Shown: in pieces, positions 10,954-20,887 of the stretch
Numbering within the stretch: position 1 is the first letter of the stretch
How the letters are laid out: every line of letters starts with the position of its first letter
From: Azospirillum thermophilum
GTDB lineage: Bacteria > Pseudomonadota > Alphaproteobacteria > Azospirillales > Azospirillaceae
Assembly (NCBI RefSeq): GCF_003130795.1
Contig: NZ_CP029352.1
Span: forward strand, 547,001-611,000
DNA length: 64,000 bases
Direction of reading: 5' to 3'
Position numbers and translations under genes: made by a program
The notes under the pieces: model-generated
What the model saw: the letters and a program-made list of their open reading frames with translations, nothing else
What the model was told of the DNA's origin: nothing
Database searches by the model: none

Positions 10954-11521
10954 CGTCCGTGTTCTTTAGATAGCTGCGAGGGTACCGGCCCCCGCACTAT
11001 GGAAGGGCGCGAAGGAGTGGGTCAATCGGCCGTTAGGCTAGTCATATAGCTTGCGGATATTGTCCGGATCGGTTGGTGGTGCCAACGATAGACGTTCGGC
11101 AATAAAGCCTGCGACTGCGCAATGCGTTGAATCCCTTTGCCCCCCAAGTGGAATGGGACGGAACAGTTTCCGCGGCCGCCAGACTGTTCCGTCCGGTCCG
11201 TACCCGCTGTGGTCGCATATTCGTCACAGAGCCGCGGGAGAGCGGTGTCTCGGCACCGGGTGTGCGTCACGGTTCACATTGTGCAGCGTTCTTTCGCCGC
11301 CCAACGCGTTTCCCGGTGTTTTTCCGGGGAAAATCAATGGCTTGTCTGGATCGTTCGCAGGCGGTCGTTGTGCATGGCCTGCACAACGGCGCCGGCGCCG
11401 CGGCGCAGGCGGACACGGGAAGACGGTCTTCGGGCGGGGACGGACCGAGACTAGCGCGCCGGCGGACCCGCGGCAAGGCGGGCGGGAAAACGGACGAGCG
11501 CCGCTCCCGCCCGCGCCCCCG
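10954..11521. other. Long non-coding stretch between SBP and OsmC genes
   Basis: 568 bp upstream of the SBP-kinase operon and downstream of the OsmC gene. It should hold the SBP promoter. I find no convincing gene here: the short frames at 11022-11270 (minus) and 11137-11454 (plus) lack ribosome-binding sites and recognisable protein features. The notable element is the perfect inverted repeat at 11156-11194. Confidence 0.6.
11156..11194. repeat. Perfect 12-bp inverted repeat
   Basis: GGACGGAACAGT (11156-11167) and ACTGTTCCGTCC (11183-11194) are exact reverse complements separated by 15 nt. No T-run follows, so an operator or an RNA hairpin is more likely than an intrinsic terminator. Confidence 0.8.
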
Positions 11522-11947
11522 TCAGGCCAGCCTGGCCGTCAGCGTGATCTCGGTTCCGGCCAGCGCCTTGGAGACGGGGCAGTTGGCCTTCGCGCCGTCG
11601 GCCTGCTGGAGGAAGGTCGCCTCGTCGATGCCCGGCACCTCGGCCTCGCAATCCAGCTCGATGCGGGTGATGGCGAAGCCGCCCTCCGCCTTGTCCAGAT
11701 GGACGCGGGCCGTGGTGTGGACGCGGGTCGGGGTGTGGCCGGCCTGGGCCAGGCCGTGCGACAGCGCCATGGAGAAGCAGCCGGCATGCGCCGCCGCGAT
11801 CAGCTCCTCCGGATTGGTGCCCTGGCCGTTCTCGAAGCGCGAAGGGAAGGAATAGGAGCCCTCGAAGGCGCCGCTGCCCAGCCGCATCGTGCCGCTGCCC
11901 TTGGCGAGGTCGCCCCGCCACTCCGCATCCGACTGCCGTACCGCCAT
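11522..11947 (-). CDS. OsmC/Ohr-family peroxidase-like protein
   Basis: 141-aa OsmC-type protein, a cysteine-based organic peroxide reductase family in the cytoplasm. The two redox cysteines are visible in [15 protein letters not shown] (near residue 54) and ANCPVSKAL (near residue 122), and the family block [15 protein letters not shown] is conserved. The N-terminus [19 protein letters not shown] matches the OsmC rather than the Ohr subgroup. The start ATG at 11945-11947 has GGAGGAA upstream. It appears monocistronic. No regulator of the OhrR or OxyR type is adjacent. Confidence 0.9.
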   Translation of the reverse strand: MAVRQSDAEWRGDLAKGSGTMRLGSGAFEGSYSFPSRFENGQGTNPEELIAAAHAGCFSMALSHGLAQAGHTPTRVHTTARVHLDKAEGGFAITRIELDCEAEVPGIDEATFLQQADGAKANCPVSKALAGTEITLTARLA

Positions 11948-12222
11948 GGTGGTTCCTCCTGTTTCGGATCCGATGGTGCGGAGTTGAAGCTAGGACGGCC
12001 CGGCGGCGGGGCAAACGGTTACCCCGAATGTCCAGCTCTTGGGCATGCTGCTTTAATGGGCAGTATTTCCACCGCCGGTCGTCACGCGCCAGGGTCCGGT
12101 CGCGGGATTCCGTGGGTTCCCGCTGTGGCTCGCATCTTGCTAGTCATCCTTTGGTCCATCGGCTTGGTCCTTTGGGACGAAGCCGGGGCGATGCAGCGAA
12201 CGAAGCGGCAAAGGGGGCGCCG

Positions 12223-12801
12223 GTGCGGGTTCTGGTTGTTGACGACGATGCGGACCGGGCCTCCGTCGTGGAGGCCAGCCTGCGCGAGGCGGGGGCGGAG
12301 ATCGCCGCGGTGATCGGCGTGGAGGCCGATCTGCGCGCGGCTATCGGGCGGCACCGGCCCGACCTGATCATCGTCGATCTCGCCTCGCCCTACCGGGACT
12401 ATCTGGAGGATCTGATGACGATCAACCAGGAAAGCCCGCGCCCCATCGCGCTTCTGGTGGGGGAGGAGGACCGGACGCTGATGGCCAGCGCGGTGCGGGC
12501 GGGCGTCAGCCTTTATGCGGTGGACGGGCTGAGCGCCAAGCTGGTCCGTTCCATCACCGAGACCGTGCTGGGACAGTTCCGCCGCTACGAGCAGCTCAAC
12601 GAGGAACTGGCCAGGTCGCGCGCCGCGCTGAACGACCGCAAGGTGATCGAGCGGGCGAAGGGGCTGCTGATGGCGCACCGCGACTTCACCGAGGATCAGG
12701 CCTACAAGATGCTCCGCAAGATGGCGATGGACCAGAACAAGCGACTGGTGGACGTCGCCGAGGCGGTGCTGAACATGGCCGACCTGCTGAAGCGCACCTG
12801 A
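12223..12801 (+). CDS. nasT: NasT-type ANTAR antiterminator / response regulator
   Basis: 192-aa RNA-binding regulator. The N-terminal receiver-like domain starts VRVLVVDDDADRASVVE, keeps an acidic pair but has IIVDLASPYRDYLEDL at the usual acceptor site. The C-terminal ANTAR domain (near residues 130-190) includes RKVIERAKGLLMAHRDFTEDQAY, read in two blocks, and LVDVAEAVLNMADLL. NasT binds double-hairpin leader RNA to prevent termination of nitrate assimilation genes, and NasS holds it inactive when nitrate is absent. I chose the GTG at 12223 because the receiver fold begins there and AAGGGGG lies about 8 nt upstream. The gene precedes a leader with exactly the expected target structure (12999-13052). 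Confidence 0.92.
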   Translation: MRVLVVDDDADRASVVEASLREAGAEIAAVIGVEADLRAAIGRHRPDLIIVDLASPYRDYLEDLMTINQESPRPIALLVGEEDRTLMASAVRAGVSLYAVDGLSAKLVRSITETVLGQFRRYEQLNEELARSRAALNDRKVIERAKGLLMAHRDFTEDQAYKMLRKMAMDQNKRLVDVAEAVLNMADLLKRT

Positions 12802-12964
12802 CCGAAAGGACCGGTCCGGGTGCCGGTCCCGCCTCTGCTCAGATCACGGGCACTTCCCAGCGAAGCCTAAATTCCGGGCGGTTCTGCCCCGCTCTTGTGC
12901 AGTGCACACGCCGCTGTGGCCGACGGTCGGACACCGGCCCTTGCCATTCCACGGTTCCCCCGTC

Positions 12965-12980
12965 TGGCACGCGGCGTGCT
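12965..12980 (+). promoter_or_regulatory. Candidate sigma54 promoter of nasS-nrtABC
   Basis: TGGCACG, four bases, then GTGCT: the -24 GG (12966-12967) and -12 GC (12978-12979) have the required 10-bp separation, and there is one mismatch to TGGCACG-N4-TTGCW. The predicted start is near 12991, just before the first leader hairpin. A TGTGCA-G-TGCACA palindrome at 12896-12908 lies about 90 bp upstream, where an NtrC-type enhancer would sit, though it is not a clean NtrC consensus. Confidence 0.6.
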
Positions 12981-12990
12981 TGGGGATAGT

Positions 12991-13109
12991 CGCCGGATGG
13001 GCGCCAACGATGGCGACCGCCGGCGCATTGCCGGTCCAAGGATGGGCCGGCATCGGATAAAGGCGTCCGGGCGGGGCAGCAGAGCTGCCTGCGTTTGGCC
13101 GCCTTTTTT
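12991..13109 (+). promoter_or_regulatory. ANTAR-target leader RNA (two hexaloop hairpins plus terminator) before nasS
   Basis: Hairpin P1 (12999-13018) pairs GGGCGCC with GGCGACC (one G-A mismatch) around the loop AACGAU. Hairpin P2 (13029-13052) has a 9-bp stem, one G-U pair, around the loop AAGGAU. Both hexaloops have A at position 1 and G at position 4, the known recognition features for ANTAR proteins such as NasR, NasT and EutV. The linker is 10 nt. A terminator (13059-13109) follows. The structure was folded by hand and is consistent on every paired position listed. Confidence 0.78.
13059..13109 (+). terminator. Intrinsic terminator in the nasS leader
   Basis: AAAGGCG (13059-13065) can pair with CGCCTTT (13100-13106). 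An inner hairpin GGCAGC-AGA-GCTGCC (13075-13089) sits within, and six T residues (13104-13109) end it. It lies 65 bp upstream of the nasS ATG, so it would block nasS-nrtABC unless NasT acts. Confidence 0.72.
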
Positions 13110-13173
13110 CTTGTCCGCACCGCTCCTTTCCGCACCGTCTTTCCCGCCGCCTCTTGCCTGGGAGACCCGTCCG

Positions 13174-14520
13174 ATGACCAGCCGCCTCACCACCCTGCCG
13201 CCCGGAAGCGAGGCGCTGGAGAAGACCGCGCTGACGCTGGGCTTCGTGCCGCTGACCGACTGCGTGCCTCTGGTGGTGGCGCTGGAGAAGGGCTTCTTCG
13301 CCGGGCAGGGGCTGACGGTCACGCTGTCGAAGGAGCCCTCCTGGTCGAACATCCGCGACAAGCTGATGGTCGGGCTGCTCGACGGCGCGCATATGCTGAC
13401 CGGGCTGGCGCTGGCGATGAGCGCCGGGGTGGGCAGCCTGACCGCCCCGACCCGCACCGCCCATGCGCTGGGCCTCAACGGCAACGCCATCACCGTATCG
13501 GAGGAGCTGTACCGCTCGATGCTCGCCGCCGATCCCGAGGCGATGGCCGGGCGGCCGATGAGCGCCCGCGCCCTGAAGCGGGTGGTGGCGGCCAACGCGG
13601 CGGCCGGGCTGCCGCCGCTGACCTTCGGCGTGGTCTTCTCGGTCGCCAACCATGCCTACCAGATCCGCCACTGGCTGGCCGCCGCCGGCCTCGATCCCGA
13701 CCGCGACGTCCGGCTGATCACCGTGCCGCCGCCGCGCATGGTCGCGGCGCTGAAGGCGGGGGACATCGTCGGTTTCTGCGTCGGCGAGCCATGGAACAGC
13801 CTGGCGGTCCATGAGGGCGTCGGCCGGGTGCTGATCACCGGCCATGAGCTGTGGAACAACGGGCCGGAGAAGGTGCTGGGCGTGCTCGCCGCCTGGGCCG
13901 ACGCCAATCCCAACACCCACCGCGCCGTGATCCGCGCGCTGATCGAGGCGCAGCGCTGGCTGGACGAGCCGGCCAACCGGGTCGAGGCGGCGGCGCTGCT
14001 GGCCGACCCGCGCTATGTCGGGCTGCCGGCCGACGTGCTGGAACCCTCGCTGACCGGGCGGTTCCGCTACGGGCAGGGCGAGGCGGAGGTGGCGCTTCCC
14101 GACTTCCACGTCTTCCACCGCTATGCCGCCAGCTTCCCCTGGCGGTCGCACGCCCTGTGGCTGCTGGCGCAGATGGTGCGCTGGGGCCAGATCGCCGACA
14201 GCACGGACCTCGCCGCCCTGGCGGCCGGCGTCTATGACGCGGAGCTGCACCGGCAGGCCAAGCGCGACCTGGGCGAGGCGGTGCCGCTGACCGACACCAA
14301 GCTGGAAGGGGCGCATGCCGCCCCCTGGCTGCTGGAGGAGGCGACGGCCCCCATCCCCATGGGGCCGGACCTGTTCCACGACCGCGGCATCTTCGATCCG
14401 ACCGACCCGCTGGCGGCCCTCCGGCCGGAGACGCCGCGGGTGGTTCCGGGCCCGCCGCCGCCTGTCTCTCTGCCGGCGGCCGGCGCGCCGGCCGATGGAG
14501 CGGCGAAGCCGGCGGACTGA
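13174..14520 (+). CDS. nasS: NasS-type cytoplasmic nitrate/nitrite sensor (NrtA-like, no signal peptide)
   Basis: 448-aa protein of the NrtA/CmpA binding-protein family that starts directly with the folded domain (MTSRLTTLPPGSEALEKTAL) and has no Sec or Tat signal, unlike the NrtA paralogue just downstream. Shared blocks are LTLGFVPLTDCVPLVVALEKG, read in overlapping parts, DGAHMLTGLALAMS, FCVGEPWNSLAVHEGVG and GLPADVLEPSLTGRFRYGQGE. Absence of a signal peptide is the hallmark of NasS, which binds NasT in the cytoplasm and releases it when nitrate or nitrite binds. The start ATG at 13174 follows GGGAGA. It is the first gene after the leader terminator. Confidence 0.87.
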   Translation: MTSRLTTLPPGSEALEKTALTLGFVPLTDCVPLVVALEKGFFAGQGLTVTLSKEPSWSNIRDKLMVGLLDGAHMLTGLALAMSAGVGSLTAPTRTAHALGLNGNAITVSEELYRSMLAADPEAMAGRPMSARALKRVVAANAAAGLPPLTFGVVFSVANHAYQIRHWLAAAGLDPDRDVRLITVPPPRMVAALKAGDIVGFCVGEPWNSLAVHEGVGRVLITGHELWNNGPEKVLGVLAAWADANPNTHRAVIRALIEAQRWLDEPANRVEAAALLADPRYVGLPADVLEPSLTGRFRYGQGEAEVALPDFHVFHRYAASFPWRSHALWLLAQMVRWGQIADSTDLAALAAGVYDAELHRQAKRDLGEAVPLTDTKLEGAHAAPWLLEEATAPIPMGPDLFHDRGIFDPTDPLAALRPETPRVVPGPPPPVSLPAAGAPADGAAKPAD

Positions 14521-14572
14521 CCCGGCGGACTGACCCGGCGCAGCCCCCACCCGAAACACCTGGACTGGTGAA

Positions 14573-14588
14573 CCGGCCGAACGGCCGG
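14573..14588 (+). promoter_or_regulatory. Intercistronic hairpin between nasS and nrtA
   Basis: CCGGCC-GAAC-GGCCGG forms a perfect 6-bp stem with a four-base loop in the 117-bp gap. No T-run follows. It may set relative nasS/nrtA expression or stabilise processed mRNA. Confidence 0.5.
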
Positions 14589-14637
14589 AACGCCCGACCT
14601 CACCCCGACGGTTCCCCCAAGACGGAAGGCGCATCCC

Positions 14638-15987
14638 ATGAGTGACGACGTGACGACGGTTCCCGGCCGCAAGGCCTGCTCCGCCCTCTCCCCGGCCGGC
14701 CTGACCCGCCGGTCGCTGCTGACCGGAACGGCGCAGGCGCTGGGCACCGCCGCCCTGCTGTCGGCCGCCCGCGCCGTGGTGCCCGGCGGCGCCTGGGCCG
14801 CCGGCCTAGATACGCCGGAGACGACCAAGGTGGTGCTCGGCTTCATCGCGCTGACCGACAGCGCGCCGCTGATCGTCGCCAGGGAGAAGGGGCTGTTCGC
14901 CAAATACGGGCTGCCCGACGCCGACGTGCAGAAGCAGGCCTCCTGGGGGACGACCCGCGACAACATCGAGCTGGGCTCGGCGGCCGGCGGCATCGACGGG
15001 GCGCACATCCTGACGCCGATGCCCTACCTGATCAGCAGCGGCAAGGTGACCAAGAACAGCCAGAAGCTCCCCATGGCGATCCTCGCCCGGCTGAACGTCA
15101 ACGGGCAGTGCATCTCGGTGTCGAACCGCTACAAGGCGGGCGGCGTGACGACCGAGGCGAGGTCGCTGAAGGCCGCCTTCGCCGACGCCCGCAAGGCCGG
15201 CAAGGAGGTGAAGTGCGCCATGACCTTCCCCGGCGGCACCCACGACATGTGGCTGCGCTACTGGCTGGCCGCCAACGGCGTCGACCCGGACCGCGACGTC
15301 TCCACCATCGTCGTGCCGCCGCCGCAGATGGTGGCGAACATGAAGGTCGACACCATGGAGGCCTTCTGCGTCGGCGAGCCGTGGAACGCCCAGCTCGTCG
15401 CCCAGAACATCGGCTTCACGGCGCTGACCACCGGCGAGCTGTGGAGCAACCATCCGGAAAAGGCGCTCGGCCTGCGCGCCGACTGGGTGGAGAAGAATCC
15501 CAAGGCCGCCAAGGCGCTGCTGATGGCGGTGCTGGAGGCGCAGATGTGGTGCGACAAGCCGGAGAACAAGGCGGAGATGGCCCGCATCCTCGCCAGGCGC
15601 GAGTGGTTCAAGGTGCCGGCCGAGGAGATCCAGGGCCGCAGCGAGGGGACCTTCGACTACGGCACCGGCCGGGTGGTGAAGGACAGCCCGCATGTCATGA
15701 AGTTCTGGCGCGACCATGCCAGCTATCCCTTCAAGAGCCATGACCTGTGGTTCCTGACCGAGAACATGCGCTGGGGCTACCAGCCGGCCGACCTCGACGC
15801 CCGCGCGCTGGTCGATCAGGTGAACCGCGAGGATCTGTGGCGCGAGGCGGCGAAGGCGCTGGGCGTGCCGGCCGCGGAGATCCCGGCCTCTCCCTCGCGC
15901 GGGAAGGAGACCTTCTTCGACGGCAAGGTCTTCGATCCGGAAAGCCCGGCGAGCTACCTCGCCAGCCTCGACATCCGCCGCGCCTGA
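14638..15987 (+). CDS. nrtA: Nitrate ABC transporter substrate-binding protein (Tat-exported)
   Basis: 449-aa periplasmic nitrate-binding protein. The N-terminus has a twin-arginine signal (LTRRSLLTGTAQALGTAALL, residues 22-41) with predicted cleavage after GGAWAAG. The mature protein follows the NrtA pattern: VVLGFIALTDSAPLIVAREKG, read in parts, WGTTRDNIELGSAAGGIDGA, CAMTFPGGTHDMWLRYWLAA, VPPPQMVANMKVDTMEAFCV and GEPWNAQLV. It is homologous to the NasS protein upstream along its whole length. It probably docks on the NrtB/NrtC transporter encoded next. The start ATG at 14638 is 118 bp after the nasS stop with GGAAGG upstream. Confidence 0.93.
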   Translation: MSDDVTTVPGRKACSALSPAGLTRRSLLTGTAQALGTAALLSAARAVVPGGAWAAGLDTPETTKVVLGFIALTDSAPLIVAREKGLFAKYGLPDADVQKQASWGTTRDNIELGSAAGGIDGAHILTPMPYLISSGKVTKNSQKLPMAILARLNVNGQCISVSNRYKAGGVTTEARSLKAAFADARKAGKEVKCAMTFPGGTHDMWLRYWLAANGVDPDRDVSTIVVPPPQMVANMKVDTMEAFCVGEPWNAQLVAQNIGFTALTTGELWSNHPEKALGLRADWVEKNPKAAKALLMAVLEAQMWCDKPENKAEMARILARREWFKVPAEEIQGRSEGTFDYGTGRVVKDSPHVMKFWRDHASYPFKSHDLWFLTENMRWGYQPADLDARALVDQVNREDLWREAAKALGVPAAEIPASPSRGKETFFDGKVFDPESPASYLASLDIRRA

Positions 15988-16014
15988 CCGCCCCTACCAG
16001 AAGGAGCCATCGAC

Positions 16015-16941
16015 ATGACGAGCGTCACGAACGGCGAGGAGCGGGCGGCGGAGCCCGCGGGCATGCCCGGCACGGGAATGGCGGGCTTGAGAATGGCGGG
16101 CTTGGGACCGTCGGGTATCGGCATCGCCCTCGCGGCGGGCGGGCGGGCGATGCTCGTCCGGCTGCGCGACGCGGTCCTGGCCGCCCTGCCGCCGCTGGTC
16201 GCCCTGCTGCTGCTGGTCGGCCTCTGGCAGATCGCCTGCTCGGGCAGCGGCGCCATGCTGCCGCCGCCCAGCAAGGTCGTGTCCGACACCTGGGAGCTGA
16301 TCGCCAACCCCTTCTTCGACCATGGCGGCACCGACAAGGGGCTGTTCTGGCACCTGACCGCCAGCCTGAAGCGCGTCGCCGTCGGCTTCTCGCTGGCGGC
16401 GGTGGCGGGGGTGCTGCTGGGCGTGCTGATCGGCCAGTCGAGCCTCGCCTACCGCGGGCTCGATCCGATCTTCCAGGTGCTGCGCACGGTGCCGCCGCTG
16501 GCCTGGCTGCCGATCTCGCTGGCCGCCTTCCGCCATGCCGACCCGTCGGCGATCTTCGTGATCTTCATCACCTCGGTCTGGCCGATCATCCTCAACACCG
16601 CGGTCGGCATCCGCCAGATCCCCGAGGACTACCGCAACGTCGCCCGCGTCATCCGCCTGACCGGTCCCGAGTATTTCTTCAAGATCATGCTGCCGGCGAC
16701 GGTGCCCTACATGTTCACCGGCCTGCGCATCGGCATCGGCCTGTCCTGGCTCGCCATCGTCGCGGCGGAGATGCTGATCGGCGGCGTCGGCATCGGCTTC
16801 TTCATCTGGGACGCCTGGAACAGCTCGCTGATGAGCGAGATCATCCTGGCGCTCGTCTATGTCGGCATCGTCGGCTTCCTGCTCGACCGGCTGATCGGCC
16901 TGCTGGCCGCCCGCGTCACCGGCCGCAAGGCCCGCAGCTAA
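16015..16941 (+). CDS. nrtB: Nitrate ABC transporter permease
   Basis: 308-aa inner-membrane permease with an N-terminal variable stretch containing a short GMAGL/RMAGL repeat (residues 22-31), then about six transmembrane segments. The EAA-type cytoplasmic loop typical of the NrtB/TauC/SsuC family is seen in RVIRLTGPEYFFKIMLPATV. The segment PPLAWLPISLAAF and the C-terminal GIGFFIWDAWNSSLMSEIIL are also family-typical. It follows nrtA by 27 bp and precedes the ATPase by 13 bp. Confidence 0.93.
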   Translation: MTSVTNGEERAAEPAGMPGTGMAGLRMAGLGPSGIGIALAAGGRAMLVRLRDAVLAALPPLVALLLLVGLWQIACSGSGAMLPPPSKVVSDTWELIANPFFDHGGTDKGLFWHLTASLKRVAVGFSLAAVAGVLLGVLIGQSSLAYRGLDPIFQVLRTVPPLAWLPISLAAFRHADPSAIFVIFITSVWPIILNTAVGIRQIPEDYRNVARVIRLTGPEYFFKIMLPATVPYMFTGLRIGIGLSWLAIVAAEMLIGGVGIGFFIWDAWNSSLMSEIILALVYVGIVGFLLDRLIGLLAARVTGRKARS

Positions 16942-16954
16942 CAGGGGACCCGTC

Positions 16955-17749
16955 ATGAGCAGCTATCTGAGCCTCGAATCCGTGGGCATGGAGTTCAAGC
17001 GGGGCGGCCTGACCTCCGTCGTGCTGAAGGACGTGGACCTGAAGATCGCCAAGGGGGAGTTCGTCTCCATCATCGGCCATTCCGGCTGCGGCAAGTCGAC
17101 CGTGCTGAACATCATCGCCGGGCTGCTGCGCTGCACCAGCGGCGGCGTGCTGCTGGAGAACCGCGAGGTGGACAGCCCCGGCCCGGACCGCGCGGTGGTG
17201 TTCCAGAACCACTCGCTGCTGCCCTGGCTGACCGTCTACGAGAATGTGCGGCTCGGCATCGACAAGGTGTTCGGCCGGAGCAAGAGCAAGGCCGAGCGGC
17301 ACGACTGGACGATGCACAACCTGTCGCTCGTCCACATGGACCATGCGGTGAGGAAATACCCGGAGGAGATCTCCGGCGGCATGAAGCAGCGGGTCGGCAT
17401 CGCCCGCGCGCTCGCCATGGAGCCGAAGGTGCTGCTGATGGACGAACCGTTCGGCGCGCTCGACGCGCTGACCCGCGCGCATCTCCAGGACAGCCTGATG
17501 GAGATCCACGCCACGCTCGGCAACACCGTCATCATGATCACCCATGACGTGGACGAGGCGGTGCTGCTGTCCGACCGCATCGTGATGATGACCAACGGCC
17601 CCGCCGCCACGGTGGGCGAGGTGCTGGCGGTCCCGCTGCCGCGCCCGCGCCACCGGCTGGCGCTGGCCGAGGACAAGACCTATGTCCACTGCCGCAGCGA
17701 GGTGCTGCGCTTCCTCTACGAGCGGCACCGGCACCCGGCGGCTGCCTAG
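16955..17749 (+). CDS. nrtC: Nitrate ABC transporter ATP-binding protein
   Basis: 264-aa ABC ATPase with Walker [10 protein letters not shown] (near residue 43), Q-loop [14 protein letters not shown], signature [14 protein letters not shown], Walker [16 protein letters not shown] and switch histidine [12 protein letters not shown]. Size corresponds to the short NrtD-like form rather than the long NrtC form that has a fused C-terminal binding domain, so naming it nrtC or nrtD is a matter of convention. It ends the operon and its stop is 20 bp from the convergent regulator gene. Confidence 0.92.
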   Translation: MSSYLSLESVGMEFKRGGLTSVVLKDVDLKIAKGEFVSIIGHSGCGKSTVLNIIAGLLRCTSGGVLLENREVDSPGPDRAVVFQNHSLLPWLTVYENVRLGIDKVFGRSKSKAERHDWTMHNLSLVHMDHAVRKYPEEISGGMKQRVGIARALAMEPKVLLMDEPFGALDALTRAHLQDSLMEIHATLGNTVIMITHDVDEAVLLSDRIVMMTNGPAATVGEVLAVPLPRPRHRLALAEDKTYVHCRSEVLRFLYERHRHPAAA

Positions 17750-17769
17750 CCCGTGCCGTTCCGGGACCG

Positions 17770-19305
<1,536 letters not shown>

Positions 19306-19329
19306 GGAGGGCTCCGGCGTGGCGGGGGC

Positions 19330-19345
19330 GTAACGGAACCGTTAC
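19330..19345. promoter_or_regulatory. Palindrome in the tyrR-dadA intergenic region
   Basis: GTAACGG-AA-CCGTTAC is a perfect 7-bp inverted repeat 25 bp upstream of the regulator start. Its core ACGG-N2-CCGT also occurs at 46567-46576 and 61830-61839. Confidence 0.55.
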
Positions 19346-19367
19346 ACTGTACTGGATCGTATACAGT
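19346..19367. promoter_or_regulatory. TyrR-box-like site 1
   Basis: ACTGTA-N10-TACAGT (19346-19351 and 19362-19367) is a perfect inverted repeat. It contains TGTA-N10-TACA, the invariant core of the TyrR box TGTAAA-N6-TTTACA. Confidence 0.65.
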
Positions 19368-19427
19368 CGCTCAACCGCTTATTTTTCATGGGTTTTGTGC
19401 ATTGCAGCGGGAGCGTCGCCGCGCCGC

Positions 19428-19445
19428 TGTAAACGATGCGTTACG
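19428..19445. promoter_or_regulatory. TyrR-box-like site 2
   Basis: TGTAAA-CGATGC-GTTACG matches the TyrR box perfectly in the left half and at four of six positions in the right half. It lies 113 bp upstream of the dadA ATG. Confidence 0.55.
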
Positions 19446-19557
19446 GCGGGCGGGGACGGTGGCGCCGCGAGATCCAGGCAAACCGGCACTCCCGGCGGTT
19501 GGCATCGCGTTTGCTGAGGAGGAGGGGTCGTATCGTCATCCACGGGAGCTTGGTCTC

Positions 19558-20859
19558 ATGCGTGTCATCGTCCTCGGCAGCGGCGTCATCGGTGTCACCA
19601 CCGCCTATTACCTGGCGCGGGCGGGCCACGAGGTGACGGTGGTCGACCGGCAGACCGGCCCGGCGCTGGAGACCAGCTACGCCAATGCCGGCGAGGTGTC
19701 GCCCGGCTATTCCGCCCCCTGGGCGTCGCCGGGGCTGCTGTTCAAGGCCATCAAGTGGATGGCGATGAAGCACTCCCCGCTGGTCATGCGGCCCAAGCTG
19801 GATCCGGCCATGTGGACCTGGTGCATCAAGCTGCTGGCGAACGCCAACGAGGACTCCTACCAGATCAACAAGAGCCGCATGGTGCGGGTCGCCGAATACA
19901 GCCGCGACTGCCTGCGGGCGCTGCGCGCCGAGACCGGCATCCGCTATGACGAGCGCACCCAGGGCACGCTGCAGCTCTTCCGCACGCAGAAGCAGATGGA
20001 CGCCGCCGGCTACGACATGGCGGTGCTCGACCGCTACGGCGTGCCCTACCGGCTGCTCGACCGCGCCGGCTGCGTCGAGGCCGAACCGGCGCTGGCGCTG
20101 GTGAAGGAGAAGTTCGTCGGCGGCCTGCAGCTTCCCGGCGACGAGACGGGCGACTGCTTCCTGTTCACCAACCGGCTGGCCGAATTCGCCGCCAAGCGCG
20201 GCGTCGAGTTCCGCTACGGCGTCACCATCCACCGGCTGGAGAGCGACGGCCGCGCCGTCACCGGCGTCGTCACCGACCAGGGCACGCTGACGGCCGACGC
20301 CTACATCGTCGCCATGGGCAGCTACTCGCCGAAGCTGGTGAAGCCGCTGGGGCTGTCGCTGCCGGTCTATCCGGTGAAGGGCTATTCGCTGACCCTGCCG
20401 ATCACCGACGCCGCCGGCGCCCCGGAATCGACGGTGATGGACGAGACCCACAAGGTGGCGATCACCCGCCTCGGCGACCGCATCCGCGTCGGCGGCACGG
20501 CGGAGCTCGGCGGCTTCGACCTCACCCTGCGGCCGGAGCGGCGCCGTGCGCTCGACCATGTGGTGAGCGACCTGTTCCCGCAGGGCGGCGACCTGTCGCA
20601 GGCGGAGTTCTGGACCGGCCTGCGCCCGAACACGCCGGACGGCACGCCGATCCTCGGCAAGACGCCGGTGCGCAACCTCTACCTCAACACCGGCCACGGC
20701 ACGCTGGGCTGGACGATGGCCGCCGGCTCGGGTCGCCTGCTGGCCGACGCGGTGAGCGGCCGGCGCACCGAGATCGAGATGGACGGCCTGACGGTCGAGC
20801 GCTACGGCCGCGCCGCCGTCGCCGAGCCGGCGCGTCCGGCAGCGGTCCGCCCGGCCTGA
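19558..20859 (+). CDS. dadA: D-amino acid dehydrogenase small subunit DadA
   Basis: 433-aa FAD flavoprotein of the inner-membrane face that oxidises D-amino acids to 2-oxo acids and passes electrons to the respiratory chain. The FAD-binding motif [20 protein letters not shown] is at residues 5-24. Family blocks [20 protein letters not shown] and [16 protein letters not shown], and the C-terminal [19 protein letters not shown], are intact. I chose ATG 19558 because the Rossmann motif starts directly there. The open frame extends far upstream but is only the shadow of the divergent regulator. TyrR-type sites upstream suggest induction by an aromatic amino acid. Confidence 0.94.
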   Translation: MRVIVLGSGVIGVTTAYYLARAGHEVTVVDRQTGPALETSYANAGEVSPGYSAPWASPGLLFKAIKWMAMKHSPLVMRPKLDPAMWTWCIKLLANANEDSYQINKSRMVRVAEYSRDCLRALRAETGIRYDERTQGTLQLFRTQKQMDAAGYDMAVLDRYGVPYRLLDRAGCVEAEPALALVKEKFVGGLQLPGDETGDCFLFTNRLAEFAAKRGVEFRYGVTIHRLESDGRAVTGVVTDQGTLTADAYIVAMGSYSPKLVKPLGLSLPVYPVKGYSLTLPITDAAGAPESTVMDETHKVAITRLGDRIRVGGTAELGGFDLTLRPERRRALDHVVSDLFPQGGDLSQAEFWTGLRPNTPDGTPILGKTPVRNLYLNTGHGTLGWTMAAGSGRLLADAVSGRRTEIEMDGLTVERYGRAAVAEPARPAAVRPA

Positions 20860-20860
20860 C

Positions 20861-20877
20861 CGGACGGTCGCCGTCCG
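20861..20877. terminator. Hairpin between convergent dadA and methyltransferase genes
   Basis: CGGACGG-TCG-CCGTCCG forms a perfect 7-bp stem in the 28-bp gap between two converging genes. There is no T-run, so it may act as a weak or bidirectional terminator or an mRNA end stabiliser. Confidence 0.45.
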
Positions 20878-20887
20878 CCGCCCGACG

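Noticed and set aside
11022..11270. Small minus-strand gene of 82 codons
   Set aside because: No Shine-Dalgarno sequence, no recognisable domain, and it crosses the inverted repeat at 11156-11194. Coding use could not be supported.
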